Source of the DNA: Chamaea fasciata
Taxonomy: Eukaryota > Chordata > Aves > Passeriformes > Sylviidae
Assembly: GCA_029207755.1 (NCBI GenBank)
Contig: JARCOQ010000002.1
Location: forward strand, 60,905,576 to 60,969,575
Reading direction: 5' to 3'
Length of the DNA stretch: 64,000 bases
In this document: piece by piece, positions 38,271-49,800 of the stretch
Numbering within the stretch: position 1 is the stretch's first letter
Layout: each line of letters starts with the position of its first letter
Program-made: the position numbers and the translations under genes
The notes under the pieces: generated by a model
What the model saw: the letters and a program-made list of their open reading frames with translations, nothing else
Database searches by the model: none
What the model was told of the DNA's origin: nothing

Positions 38271-39370
38271 CATATTGGTCTTTCCTGGCCTGTTTTATGG
38301 CAGCAGGGGGGCCACAAAGATGGCTTGTGTGCAGAGCTACTGGAAGCTTCCACCATGTCCTGCAGAGCCAATCCCTTATGGCTCTGACAATGGACGTGAT
38401 GCTGGCCAAGGCTGGGCCAATCAGAGATTATGGTAATGCCTCCGTGAAAACATATTTGAGAAGAAAATCAAAACAAAGTGCACACATGGCCAGAGAAGAG
38501 AAGAGAAGGAGTTGATAACATGAGAGGGAAACAACATGGAGACACCAAGGTCAGGGGAGAAGGAGGGGGAAGAGATACTCCAGGCACCAGAGCTGAAATT
38601 CCTCTGCAGGCCATGATGAAGACTGTGGTGAAGCAGCTGTGTCCCTGCAGCCCATGGGGATCCACGGGGAATTCAGAGATCCACCCACAGGCCATTGGGA
38701 TCCATGGGGGATGCAGAGATCCACCCAAAGCCTGTTGGGGAAGTGCCCACACTGAAGCAGGTAGATGCCTGGAGAGGGCTGTGATCCAGTAGGAGACCCA
38801 GTGGAGAGATGGGGCCTTTGCTTCCAGGCTGGAGCAGCCTGTCCTTAGAGGACTGTAAGTCATGGAAGAGTGACCTTCACTGCAGCAGTTTTGGTAGGGC
38901 TGTGTGCCCGTGGGAGGAACTCATTTTTGCAGCAATTTTGGGAGGACTGCTGCTTGTCACACTGGACCCATGCTGGAGAAGTTCACAGAGAACTGTCTCC
39001 TGTGGGCCTCACAGGGGAAGAACTCCTTCTCCCAGAGCTGCAGAAGAAAATCTCAGTGACAAACTGACAAAAACCCCCATGCCCTGTCTCCCTGCACTGT
39101 TGGTGGGAAGAAGGGAGAGGTGGGGCAAGAAAAGGTGCTTTTATGGGCTTATTTTATTTCTCATTATTCTCATCTGATTTTGTTAGTGATAAATTCACTT
39201 CATTCCTCTAAGTTGAGCCCATTTTGCCCTTGGAGTGTTTTCCTCTTGTCCTTATATCACGTCCTGAACTCTTTGTTAATTTTTTTCTCTCCTCTGCCCA
39301 GCAGTGGCAGGAGAGGTTGAGTGAGTGGCTTTGGCGGGTGCCTGGTGTTTGGCCTGTGTTAAACCACAAC
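38271..39370 (+). mobile_element. Solo LTR-A, full length, 5-bp TSD
   Basis: A 1.1-kb solo LTR flanked by GTCTT at 38266-38270 and GTCTT at 39371-39375. The 5' end is CATATTGG (TG to CA change) and the 3' end is AAACCACAACA. Sense features on plus: CCAAT at 38417-38421, TATTTGAG at 38453-38460, repeated CTGGAGCAG/CTGCAG units characteristic of this family, and a GATAAA variant near 39188 as a possible poly(A) signal. The family is one I recognise from songbird genomes but cannot name safely. The 5-bp TSD fits ERVL-type integration. The ORFs inside it (93-131 codons, both strands) are LTR artefacts. Confidence 0.93.
38417..38460 (+). promoter_or_regulatory. CCAAT and TATA-like boxes of LTR-A
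   Basis: CCAAT at 38417-38421 and TATTTGAG at 38453-38460, about 30 bp apart, in the upstream third of the LTR. The 4.7-kb relative keeps TATTTAAG at the matching place. Relic LTR promoter. Confidence 0.6.
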
Positions 39371-39375
39371 AGTCT

Positions 39376-40058
39376 TCTAAAAGGGTAAAATTGAAACATC
39401 AAAATATCCTTATGCAACACACCTAAACTCTTACTTTAAATAATCATATAATAAACAAGTATGATGGATAAGTTCTCCTTACAGTTCTTTTCCCTTAAAT
39501 CTTTTAAAACTTATTGAATCTTGGGTAAATTTTTCTGACTTTTTTCAAAGATGAAATCCCAGACTTATGTTTCTCATCTGTCCTGTCCTGCTTAGCTGAC
39601 TTTGCCTTATACTGGGGGCTGGTCGTTGAAGACAAAATATTAGAAATCCATGTAATGAAAAGCTCTAACTCAGCTCTGACTGAAAATTGTTTTTAGGTTC
39701 AGTCACATATCTTAACCCATCTGGAAATGCTACATATCTTTAGTTATTTGAAAGGCAGCTCATCTTGGACAATTGTATCTTCTGAAATCTCTGAACTATT
39801 ACTTTTTTCCAAAACAAGTTAAGATACGTCTTTGGAATGAAAAGTTAGAGTAGCAATTACTGTTTACCACAATATAGTTCTAAGGTATGGAAAATGGGAT
39901 TCTGTAGTGAGGAGTGCTAACCAAACATTTCTCCATGCAACCCCAGGGTCTTTAAAAGATTTGTGGATACTATAAGCATTCTTAAAGGCTTTTCTTATAG
40001 TATTTTCAACATAAGCAAAACTTTATTTAAAAACAACACCAACAAATTATTTTGATCT
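39376..40058. other. Unique AT-rich spacer between LTRs
   Basis: About 680 bp without recognisable features between LTR-A and LTR-B. Confidence 0.5.
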
Positions 40059-40063
40059 CACAA

Positions 40064-40989
40064 TGTTGGGGGTTAGGTTTGTTCCTCCTTTCTCTAAAGA
40101 ATTTTTTTCCCCATAAGTTACCAAGGAGACCAAGTGTTGGATACTTGAGAGTACTTAACTGAAACAAAGAGGTGGAAAAAGTTGGAAGGGGGACATAATC
40201 CAGGTAAAAGACAGAGTTTGAGGCAGTTGCGGGGTCTTCTTTTTCCGGCGTTCGGGGAGAGAGAGAACGGCTGTTGCTGGCTGGAAGGGTTTCACAGTGG
40301 CCAAAGGGATCCAGTCCTGGGAAATCTACTATCACCGGTTCCGCCTGAATCCTGAGTTTTCTCTGCCACCCGTGGGAGCTGGGCTGGCCGTGCCTCGCCT
40401 TCGGCTTCTTAGGCACTGCTCCTCTTGCTACAGTGTGACCCTGCACTACCTGCGCTGCCGGGACATCCTGCCCCTGCCTGCCGGGACACCCTGCCATCCC
40501 AGATACCAGCCCGGGACTTTTCCACTGTTTCAGCTTGGTGCTCTGAGGATCCTGCAGGGACACCGAAACCAAACTGCCCTGGGTTTTGTGAAACAAAGCC
40601 CTCAAGGTTCTTGGTACTGTTTTCGTTTGTTATTAATGCTGTAGTTGTTTGGTGTTTTTTCTGGGTTTTTTTTTTTTGTTTTTGTTTTTGTTTTGTTTTT
40701 TTTTTTGTTTTTTTTTGGGTTTTTTTTTTTTTTTGTTTGTTTGTTTGTTTTTTTTTGTTGTTTTTTTTTTTTTTGTGTTTGTTTGCTTTGTAATACATAC
40801 TAGTAAAGAACTGCTATTCCTTTTTCCCAAATCTTTGCCTAAGAGCCTCTGATTGTAATTTATAATTGAAAAAGAAAAAAAGGGTGTGTGTGTGGGGGGG
40901 TTACACTCTCCATCCCAAAGGAAACTGCAGTTGTTTTTTTTTTTTTTATTTTATTACCTGGCAGACACCTGTCTTCCCAAACCAAGACA
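40064..40989 (+). mobile_element. Solo LTR-B copy 1, 5-bp TSD
   Basis: A 926-bp LTR from TGTTGGGGG to CCAAGACA, flanked by CACAA at 40059-40063 and CACAA at 40990-40994. It aligns by eye with the minus-strand copy at 58169-59699 at both ends and through shared blocks (CAGCTTGGTGCTCT, CCTGCAGGGA, GCCCTGGGTTTTGTGAA, AGTAAAGAACTG). AGTAAA at 40802-40807 is the likely poly(A) signal. The R-like region carries a 124-nt T/G-only expansion absent from copy 2. A 5-bp TSD fits ERVL-type integration. The 192-codon minus ORF and other ORFs inside it are artefacts. Confidence 0.93.
40662..40785. repeat. T/G-only tract inside LTR-B copy 1
   Basis: All 124 plus-strand bases are T or G (TTTTG, GGG and TTTG words). 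The matching position in copy 2 (about 58335-58350) is only a short A-run with C/G, so the tract expanded after this copy arose. Confidence 0.9.
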
Positions 40990-40994
40990 CACAA

Positions 40995-41434
40995 TGAATT
41001 TAAAAATATAGAATTTTCAATTAATACCATAAAGATAAAATAAAACATATGTATTAAGAATTGAAGTATTTTAAAAAATGCAGGTAGATATTAAAGAAAA
41101 AAATAATACAGAATAAATAGTTGTCATCTAGGATTGAAAATGAAGGTCTAAACTGAATCTTCTTAAATGAATTCTAAGATATTAATCTCATTCTACGTCA
41201 TAACATTGAAGAAAACTACTGCAATGAACTCAATAGACAGCAAGTGCAATAATTGTTTACTTTAGATAATAAACTGAATTGTTCTGGAAACTGCTTATAC
41301 ATACTTTCCTAGTTATAGAAGTTATAAGGAATTTGCATTTTACATAGCTCACATAATTACCTAAAATATAAATTCAAAAGAGTAATAAATTATAATCAAT
41401 TTTGCTTGTAAGCACACAAACAACTTTTTACCAC

Positions 41435-41437
<3 letters not shown>
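40995..41437. other. Unique AT-rich non-coding DNA
   Basis: No supportable feature. Confidence 0.45.

Positions 41438-41472
<35 letters not shown>
41438..41472. repeat. Poly-A run (35 nt)
   Basis: Uninterrupted A-run; no retroposon body recognisable upstream. Confidence 0.9.
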
Positions 41473-41473
<1 letters not shown>

Positions 41474-42189
41474 CATTTATTTGGGAAATAAATTTAATGT
41501 GAAGCATTTCTATGCCTTTAATATTAGATATTTGTAGGTTATATTTTGTCAAAAAATTAACTACATGGGCAAGAGGGGTTTTTTTTACCTTTTTTGGTTA
41601 ATTTCTTCAAAATAATAGTCCTAAATTTACCAGCATTTTCAGTAGCCAAGTCATGCCAAACATCAAAGTTTTTTCCCATCCAATCTATTATTTATTTTTT
41701 GAGGAGCTTATTTTAAGTGGTCTGCATGGCATTTTCATTTATGATGTTGTCCTGACTGAGGCCTGTTATCTAAGAAGACCATGAACTAGATTTAAAAAAA
41801 ATGTTGCATACCGAAAAAAAAAAGTTTGTGGTAATATATCTTACAAAATATTCTATGCTCTGTTGTGTAGTAGTGCTAAAAATTACTGTCAATTGGAACA
41901 ATTAATTGAGAGATTTTTTTCTTCAAATAATGATAACACAGCAGTAAAACATGGATATATTTTTTTTTCTGGTTTTAAACAATATAATTTATCTGAATAA
42001 TCATTCAGAAAAAGAAGCTTACAGAAAACCAAACTCCCATGAATTAATTCATTAATGAGGAGAATCACATTTATTTATGTCTTTATTTATTATACTCTTC
42101 TAGATTGCAGTGTTGCAAACTCCATCAACCATCTACATTTTTATGAGAAAATAGTATGTTTTTAACTTTTAAATTATTGTAGTTCTTTC
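41473..42189. other. Unique AT-rich non-coding DNA
   Basis: No supportable feature; short A/T runs only. Confidence 0.45.
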
Positions 42190-42193
42190 AAAT

Positions 42194-42643
42194 TGTTGCC
42201 TAGGAAGGCTGACCTGAAACAGAGACTGGACAGAGCTAGAGAATAAAGTAGGTATTTACTGAAAGGCCTCCAGGATCCACTCTGGACAAGACAGGAGCCT
42301 GACCACGGCTGCATCCCGGGTGGACCAAGAACAGTCACAAAAATGGCCCCCCCCGTCACGAGACCTTACACTTTTTATCAGTTTTGGTCCATTTGCATAT
42401 TGGGGTTCAATTGTCCAATTACAGCTTCAGGTTGTGAGGTCCCATCCTTCTTGTTCCTCCCTTCAGTCCACCGTTGTTTATGCTTTCGGGCCTGAGAGGT
42501 GTCCTTAGTTCTCCGCAGAAGAAGGATTTGTTTTGTCTACCTACTCTGAGAAGAGGGCTTACTGCCACTTAATATGAGGCTCAGAACTACATCCCTAGGC
42601 AGCACAGAATCTGCAAACATGAAAACTAAAACTTAAGGCATCA
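42194..42643 (-). mobile_element. Solo LTR-D copy 2, 4-bp TSD
   Basis: A 450-bp solo LTR from TGTTGCCT to AAGGCATCA, flanked by AAAT at 42190-42193 and AAAT at 42644-42647. It aligns along its length with copy 1 (33129-33608) in the same orientation, including the block ATTTGCATATTGGGGTTCAA and the 3' block AAAACTAAAACTTAAGGCA. Copy 1 has about 30 bp more near 33480-33515, around CTCTATAGAG. The TATA-like ATAAAAAG and poly(A)-like AGTAAA are on the minus strand. Its own TSD shows it is an independent insertion rather than the partner LTR of copy 1. Confidence 0.93.
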
Positions 42644-42647
42644 AAAT

Positions 42648-42978
42648 GACTTGATAGCCCAATGAAGCCTTATAAAACTCATGTTTTATAGTGTTTTCCT
42701 CGTGGATTGTTGGTACTTAGAAATTCTTTCTGGATCTAAGACTAGAAGAACAGAACATCTACATGCTTCTTTATTTTTGTTTCTTCTCATTCAGTGGTTT
42801 AGAATTTGCAAAGTAATTTTCCATCTTCTATTTGTTATGTTCATGCAGCTAATACACATGGGAGGAACTCATTTAATTTCACATAAACATCTGTTCTGAT
42901 AAAACTGGCTAAATGAAAATATTTGTCATTCTGTGATTTGAAGGCACAAACTACTGAGCCACCAGTAGACAAAACACA
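42648..42978. other. Unique non-coding DNA
   Basis: No supportable feature; a 72-codon ORF at 42681-42899 matches nothing I know. Confidence 0.45.
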
Positions 42979-43047
42979 TGCAAAAAAAAAAAAAAAAACC
43001 CCAAAGAAACAAACAAACAAAAAAAAAACCCAAAAAAACCCCCAAAC
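42979..43047. repeat. A/C-rich low-complexity tract
   Basis: Poly-A followed by CCCC, AAACAAAC and AAACCC words, nearly free of T and with a single G. Confidence 0.85.
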
Positions 43048-43460
43048 TTTTGAAAGAAAAGACATTTTAAAACTTTGAGAAACTGAAATTAAAAAAAAAA
43101 AAGAGAAAGAAAAAAGAAAGCTTAATTTTATATATGTTCTTTCGTGCTAGATACAGAATAATTTGAATTGCTCTGGAGGAAAATGCATGAATATTTAAAA
43201 TCCACCGGAGAATATCGTCTTCAAAATTCAATTCATCTTTTTGAGTGTTATTGTTTGCTGTGTGAACTCGACAATATTGGATTGCATGTTATATGTTTGG
43301 AGCTATATATTTCCCCATCTCCCCAATGTATTCATATCTGAAGAGTCCATGCATGAGCTATTCAACCTAAAGGCACATATAACATTTCCTTCAACTGGTC
43401 TTTTAAGTCAGTGTCAGAGTAGAGGAATCCGATTCAGGGATGCACAGAGCTAAGAACACC
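43048..43460. other. Unique non-coding DNA
   Basis: No gene recognised. An A/G-rich patch lies at 43090-43120. Confidence 0.45.
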
Positions 43461-43556
43461 TTTGTTTGTTTGTTTGTTTGTTTGTTTGTTTGTTTATTTG
43501 TTTGTTTTGGGTTTTTTTTTGTTTTGTTTTGTTTTGGGTTTTTTTGGTTTTTTTGT
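43461..43556. repeat. (TTTG)n microsatellite and T/G-rich tail
   Basis: About twelve TTTG units with one TTTA interruption (43461-43508), followed by GGGTTTTTTTTG and TTTTGTTTTG words. Confidence 0.93.
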
Positions 43557-44400
43557 TACCTCCTACCTGTTTTGACAGAGCTAAATAAGAACATTTTGAA
43601 TAAAAAAAAAAAGGGATCCTATGGAAATTTTTGAGTACTTGAATCCTGACCAAGGAGGTATTAGGTCAGATATAAAAAACTTAGTTTGATTGAGCTCTGA
43701 GGTTTCTTTATTTAACCAGTCTGGGAAAGATGTGAAATTACTTTGTATAATACAGGTAATAATTTTGTCTAAAATAATTTGGTGGTAAGTCTAAGCAGCT
43801 CAATCCTCTGATGGACAAATTTTATTCTCCATTGTAAATATTTTTGTATAAAAATTTACATGCACAAATATTTTAAAATCCACAGAATGACACAAAATTA
43901 AGGAAATTTAGTCACTGAGAAGTTACTGTCGTTCTATTGATCAGATATCCATGATATATGAGGTGGGTCAAACTCATACACTACAAATCTGAGGATGTAG
44001 GTCTTTTAATTCCAGCTGTTTGCGATTTGTTCACATGTTCCTTGTCTGGTCATCCTAGAAGGTTTTCCATTCCTTGTGCAAACTGGTAGCTTCTGTTTAT
44101 TGCTCTTGAATGACTCTGTGGGAAATAGGAATGGTATGTTACAGTAATGGTCTTTGTCTCTTTGTTAGTTAATTTTACTATTTTTTTAAACAAAAAGGAA
44201 TATATTTATCTGGATGAAACGATAAACAGTATGGTATTAAAAATAACATGAATGTTAATATTGTCATCAAATTAAGTAACATGTCCGAAAAAATTTTGTT
44301 ACACAATTTGTTTATACTTAATTATATGGAAATTCAGCCATATGTCAATCAAAATATTTATTTTTTTTTAAACAGAAATATGTAGAAAACATTCAATCAA
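43557..44400. other. Unique AT-rich non-coding DNA
   Basis: No supportable feature. Confidence 0.45.
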
Positions 44401-44510
44401 TGGGGTTTTTTTTTGTTTGTTTTGGTTTGTTTTGTTTTGTTTTGTTTTTGGATTTTTTTGTTTGGTTGGGTTTTTTTTGTGTGTATGTGTGTTGTTATTT
44501 TTTTTTTAAA
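44401..44510. repeat. T/G-rich low-complexity tract
   Basis: GGGGTTTTTTTTTG, TTTTGTTTTG and GTGTGTATGTGTG words, very few A and no C. Confidence 0.88.
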
Positions 44511-46770
44511 TTTGTAAGTAATTTCCAAAATTCTTTTCATTTGTAGATGTTTGTTTGTACATTGATCCATTAGAGTCAACAGCAGATTAATCCATGCAAT
44601 GAATTAAGTTGTGTAAACTTAGAAACTCCTGACCTACTCAGCACAGATAGGGAAGGTGAAAGAAATCACTATGCCTAAAGCACTTTGAGAAGTGAATCAA
44701 TCTTCTCAAATCCCCAAGCAGACTAGCAGAGTCACTACGTCTAACCAGAAAATTGATCTTATGAGAAGATGAAATGAGTGTCTGATTGACAGGAAAGGGT
44801 TTATACAGCTTCCACAAATGTCCTCAAGAAAGAGAGGCTAATGTGCAGATTTTTTTTCAAGGCCGCCTTTCCGAAATGCTAGCAGGGAAAGAGAAATCCA
44901 TAAAAACACCAGTACCCTCAGTACAATTCTAAACAGAGTCATAACTTCATCTGTCATAGAAGCCTCAATACCAGATAATGTTTCATTATGAAGGAGCACT
45001 AGCTTCATCTAGTACGTATCCTAATTTGAAAAACCTAAGTTCCTGTCTGCTGCTGACTTTTGCAAGACTCATCACGGACTAAGCTCATAATAAGCAATAG
45101 TGACAAAAGCAAATATTAGAATCACAGATTTTGTGCCTAATTATGATCCAGTTTTATGACCATTTGGACCCTTATCAAATTTTGGATATGAAAAATGAAT
45201 ATATCAGTATCAGTTGTGGTTGGCAAAAATGAACTTTCAGAGAAAATACTGGAACTTTACACATGAATATGTATATTTTTTGAGACTGTCCAGATTCCAT
45301 GTTCTTCTTCAGTATTTCTTGTGTCAAAAATAGAACATTGAAGTTATTTTTGTGACAGTCTTTTCTCAGCATTTAGGTCTGGAGACCACCATCAAAACCA
45401 ACCATTTTAGACTCTAGACTGTGAAGTATTGTCAGATAAAAGAATGTGCCTGTCTGTTTGTGAGGTTTGGTGCAAAGTGTATATTTCACTTTCCCATGAC
45501 TAAAACAACACCCGATCTATATGGTACAGAACAATTCCCAATCTGGAATTGAGAACAATGTGTCCAGGAAAACGGGCACATTTTCTATCACCATTTAAGA
45601 GGTTAAAATTGCATCTTCCTTCTGTACTGAAAGATGTTTTGTACATACTGAGCTGCAGTAATCCCATGATATTTGAATAATCTATTGAACAATTTCTTTT
45701 ATTGCAGCAGAGATAATAATGGGGCCCATAATCAGGAATACTATGAAAATTTTCCTCTTGCTAACTTAATAATTTAAAACTTAAAAATCACATAAACATA
45801 GATGCTGTTTTTTTTTTTTTTACATTGGTATTACAGTGTGAACAGTAACAGAAACAAAATGTGTTCTTCAAGTAATTTAATCAGTCAGGACAGAATTTGA
45901 ACATATTTTGTCCTAGACTGGAGCCACTTTTCTCCATAACGGATTGGAAGATGGCAAGATGTTCTACTGAAAATGTCTGAAATGCATTTTAAAATGTTAA
46001 AAATAATTTGTCTATCTGGTTACATTTGCAATGGCTATTAGTTATACCATTCTTTTGCATACAGTATGTGTAGGTATGAGATCTGAGGATACTGGCCAGA
46101 CTTTTTCTGTAGTTAGAAACACTATCTTATACAAGCCCTGGAAGTATGGCTAGAAAGAAGTAGCTAAGACGTCAGAAATGCACAAAAATCTTCATCAGGA
46201 TCTTTTAAAGGGATTATCTTTGCAAGGCCTTCAAAGGTTTATTAACCTTTATGTTCAAATTTGCTTGTAAATATCCTAACAGGCAGCAGTTTTCAGCTAT
46301 ATTTTTAGTCTGCAGCCCAGTAACACCCATTTTTTTTCTTGAGTCATGTAATGTCCCATACAGACTGTGCTTCCACTTATTTCTAATAAAAGAATGCATT
46401 CTACAGAATCTTCTTCCTACTTTGTTGTTACTTTGTTACTTTGTTGTATTAGCTAGGGTTCTTCACTGCATATATCAAGTATCTCTCAATGTCATGATAA
46501 GGAGTACAACTTTCTGGGGTTTTGGTTTGGTTTCATTTTAATTTTGTTAAGAATAAGGTCAAGAATCTCATCTCATCCATAAAAAATTAAATGCTGTGGA
46601 GTTCTGTCCTTCATATAAAAATTTATAACTGCTTTATTTATATATGGCCCTATTTCTTTTTAATATAGGAAACATTATAATTATTTTAAATAATTAAAAA
46701 ACTTTACAAAGTTAAACTACTATTTACATTTTTTTTTATTAATTGTAATCATAGGACTACTAAGAGTCTT
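44511..46770. other. Unique AT-rich non-coding DNA
   Basis: No recognisable gene, RNA or transposon. A T-run at 45808-45821 and a TTACTTTGTTG micro-repeat at 46419-46445. Confidence 0.5.
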
Positions 46771-46882
46771 GATTTGTTTGGTTTTCTGTTCCCTTGTTTG
46801 CCTATTCCTACTTGGTGGTGGGGTCTTTTTTGTGTTTTTCTGTTTTTTTTGGGGTTTTTGTTTGGTTTTGTTTTACTTTTAC
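46771..46882. repeat. T/G-rich low-complexity tract
   Basis: TTTGTTTGG, GGTGGTGGGG, TTTTTTGGGG and GTTTTG words with some C interruptions. Confidence 0.75.
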
Positions 46883-49800
46883 TTTTTATACCCTTTTTTT
46901 CTGTGTATGTTTTGACTTGTTTGGTATTCTCAGCACAGTATTCCACAGACACATTTGAGCTCAGTGGCTATTTCTGAAACTCCTACAGACAAATCCAAAT
47001 TTGAATGCTGCTGTCTGGGCACTGGATGCATAATTTAGCAATCATATTTTATATCTGCTGTAGCATGACCTTGACATCTGTATGCATAAAAGTTTGTTAT
47101 ATTTTGCACATATTTTAATATCTAGCACTAGATACTTATGAATGAATTTAACACTGAAGTCTATGTAACCCTGTCTTTTTTTACTCATAAGCATATTAAA
47201 GATAGTTCACTACAATACTTTTATTGTGGTCAAAAACTTAAAATCATAGATGTTTGTCTAAGGTATATTAGATTTTTTCAGCTCAATAGAATTTTTTTTT
47301 TCCATTTATTATACCTTATTACCTTATGCAGGTATGTTTTCTATAAGGTTTTCTTTTCAAATAGAGGGAGTATGTGCATTTGTGTGTGGAATGTTTTTCT
47401 TTTATATTCCTCCTTTCACCTGAAGAATTCATCACAGGATGCACATGACTTTAGGATGACAAAGTGCAACTTGTAGTAGATCTTACGTAAATTAAGCTTA
47501 AACCTAAGATTCACAAGAAGTATATGAGGACAGAATAGAGACCAAAGTCTTAATCTACAAAGGAGGAATGTAGAGCACTTGACATGCAGTATCCTACTTG
47601 GATGTCTACAGATGGTTTCAAATTGTAGCAAAGGTTGAATTTCTTTGACATCTGAAGCACAGTGGTCTTTAACATCTGCTGTCCCCTGATGTGTGCTTGA
47701 CAGCTCATTTCAGCAGGGGATACATAACATCATATTGGCATTTTTTTCCAGCTTGTACAACTGGGAATAACCTGGGTCACAAAGGATCATACCTTTAAAA
47801 GCATTTTGATGCACCATTATATTTTCTATATTTTTCCAACTGTTTCAGCAACTTCTAACATTTTAAATTAGAGGTCTCCTCTGACACAGGAAACAATTTG
47901 TTTACTCCATAACATGTTAATTTCCATTGCTCCAAAATAGTTGAACTAAATACTGATTTTCTTGTATAAATGTAAATAATTTAATAGAAAAGTACTTAAT
48001 CAGTAATATTGATGGAAGTAAATAATTCTATTAGGAAATATTGTTAATATAGTATTTGTTGAACTGTACATTCAATTCTGTTGCAGTAAATATACCTTTT
48101 CTTTCTTATTTTCATAAAAGTGACAAGTAAAAGGGTTTTACAAAACTGGGGCTAGGTTGATTGAAGAATTACTATCAAAGGTATTAGTGAAAAAAACAGG
48201 TTTTAAAATGAATTTCTGAAAATGCAACTTTAACAGAGTTTGATGGCTAAAACCACTCAATTACCTACTACGTAGGTGAAGCATATTAGGAAAATTCAGT
48301 AAGAATCAATACGGAATGTTTTACACAGACTGGGGATGTAAAATAGTAAGACAGCAAAGGGTATTGATACTAATACACGAAGGGTTTAACAGCACTTAAA
48401 CACTGAATAATTTAACATTTGTAAGGTGTCAAATGTTGCAGCATCATCGAATTCCTTTCATTAGCTTTCCTGTTCTGAAAAATAAGTGTTTTTCACTTTG
48501 GCTATATTTGCTGGGTTTTATGACTACTATTATTTATACTTTGAGTGATCCTTCCCTAAAGTAACTGGTGACTTTTTACAGATGAAGCTATGTAAAGACA
48601 GTCGACATAGATACCCTTAACAAATGAAGACAAATTTCTGGATTTTTTAGATATTAAAAAAGCACCGATTCTTTAAAAATAGGTATAGTCTCTTTGTTCA
48701 GCTCAAGAATTAACACGTAATGCATTAAAATTATTTGTTTCAAGGCAAATTCATTGAAGAATTTTCATAAGAAATTGGCCATGGCAGAAAACATGTCCCT
48801 TGTAGGTTTTTTGTCATACCTCTCACTCCTGTATCATTTGTCTTAGTCACCCTGGGTCATTTCCCATGGCACTAAACATCAGTATGGGTGTAAGTCAAGA
48901 AAAAAGAGCAGCAAAACAAGGATAAAAGTTAAAGAATCTTCCTGATAAGTGATTAAATTCAGTGGACACCTCTCCAATCCAAGGGGTATCTAGTAACACA
49001 AGGTGCATGAGCAGCCTTCCTCCCTTAACCATTACTTGACTTTTCAAAACACACTGATAACTGCTGTATAAAAATACCCTGGTGCCCTGAAATTTGAACC
49101 TTACAATTCTGAATTCTGGTGGTGGTGAAGTTTCCAGGTTACTTGATTTGCTAGAGAAGTAGCTTAAAGAGCTTATTTATTCAATCTGTAAAATTTTGCG
49201 GTATGTATGGGTACAGAATAAGTGCATCATGTGCACTACATGAAATCTCTTCGGTCTCTATTGCCTCTTGATGGTGGATACCCATTCACTGCCAAGAGTT
49301 GCCAGTCACTGCCATGGGCAGTGCAGACCCATGCATTAAGAAAAAAACTGCTATTCGTGCTGTCTAACATGCATGAGCATTTTGTTAGTGCATGATTTAA
49401 AAAAAAAAATCTGATCTCAGGAAGTCTTTTTCATAAGACATAAGGGATACATTTGTTTTTGGGATAAAAAAAAAAAAAGTCATTCGAACTATGTCATCTT
49501 CAATCCATGACTTTTTACTGGCTGCTGTTGAACACACTGAATAGCTATCTAGTTCCTATGCAGATACCTTGGCAAATATAAAACATCAGTTCTTACATTC
49601 CCTTAGAAAGATTTTTAGAAGTAAAGTTAAATCAAGACTCTTATTTAGTCATATCCGGCTTGTTTATCTTTATGACTATCACATATAATCTTCAGGCATG
49701 CAATAAATCAGTTTTGCCTTCTTTGAACTCATTGCATCAACATCCGAGTTTCTACCCTCAGGCTTTCAGTCCTTGTTTGTGCTGTTCTTTACATGGATGA

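Noticed and set aside
40027..40605. 192-codon minus-strand ORF
   Set aside because: It lies almost entirely in solo LTR-B, antisense to it, with no domain or splice context.
33129..42643. A single provirus bounded by the two LTR-D copies
   Set aside because: Each LTR has its own complete TSD and the interval contains no retroviral coding remnants.
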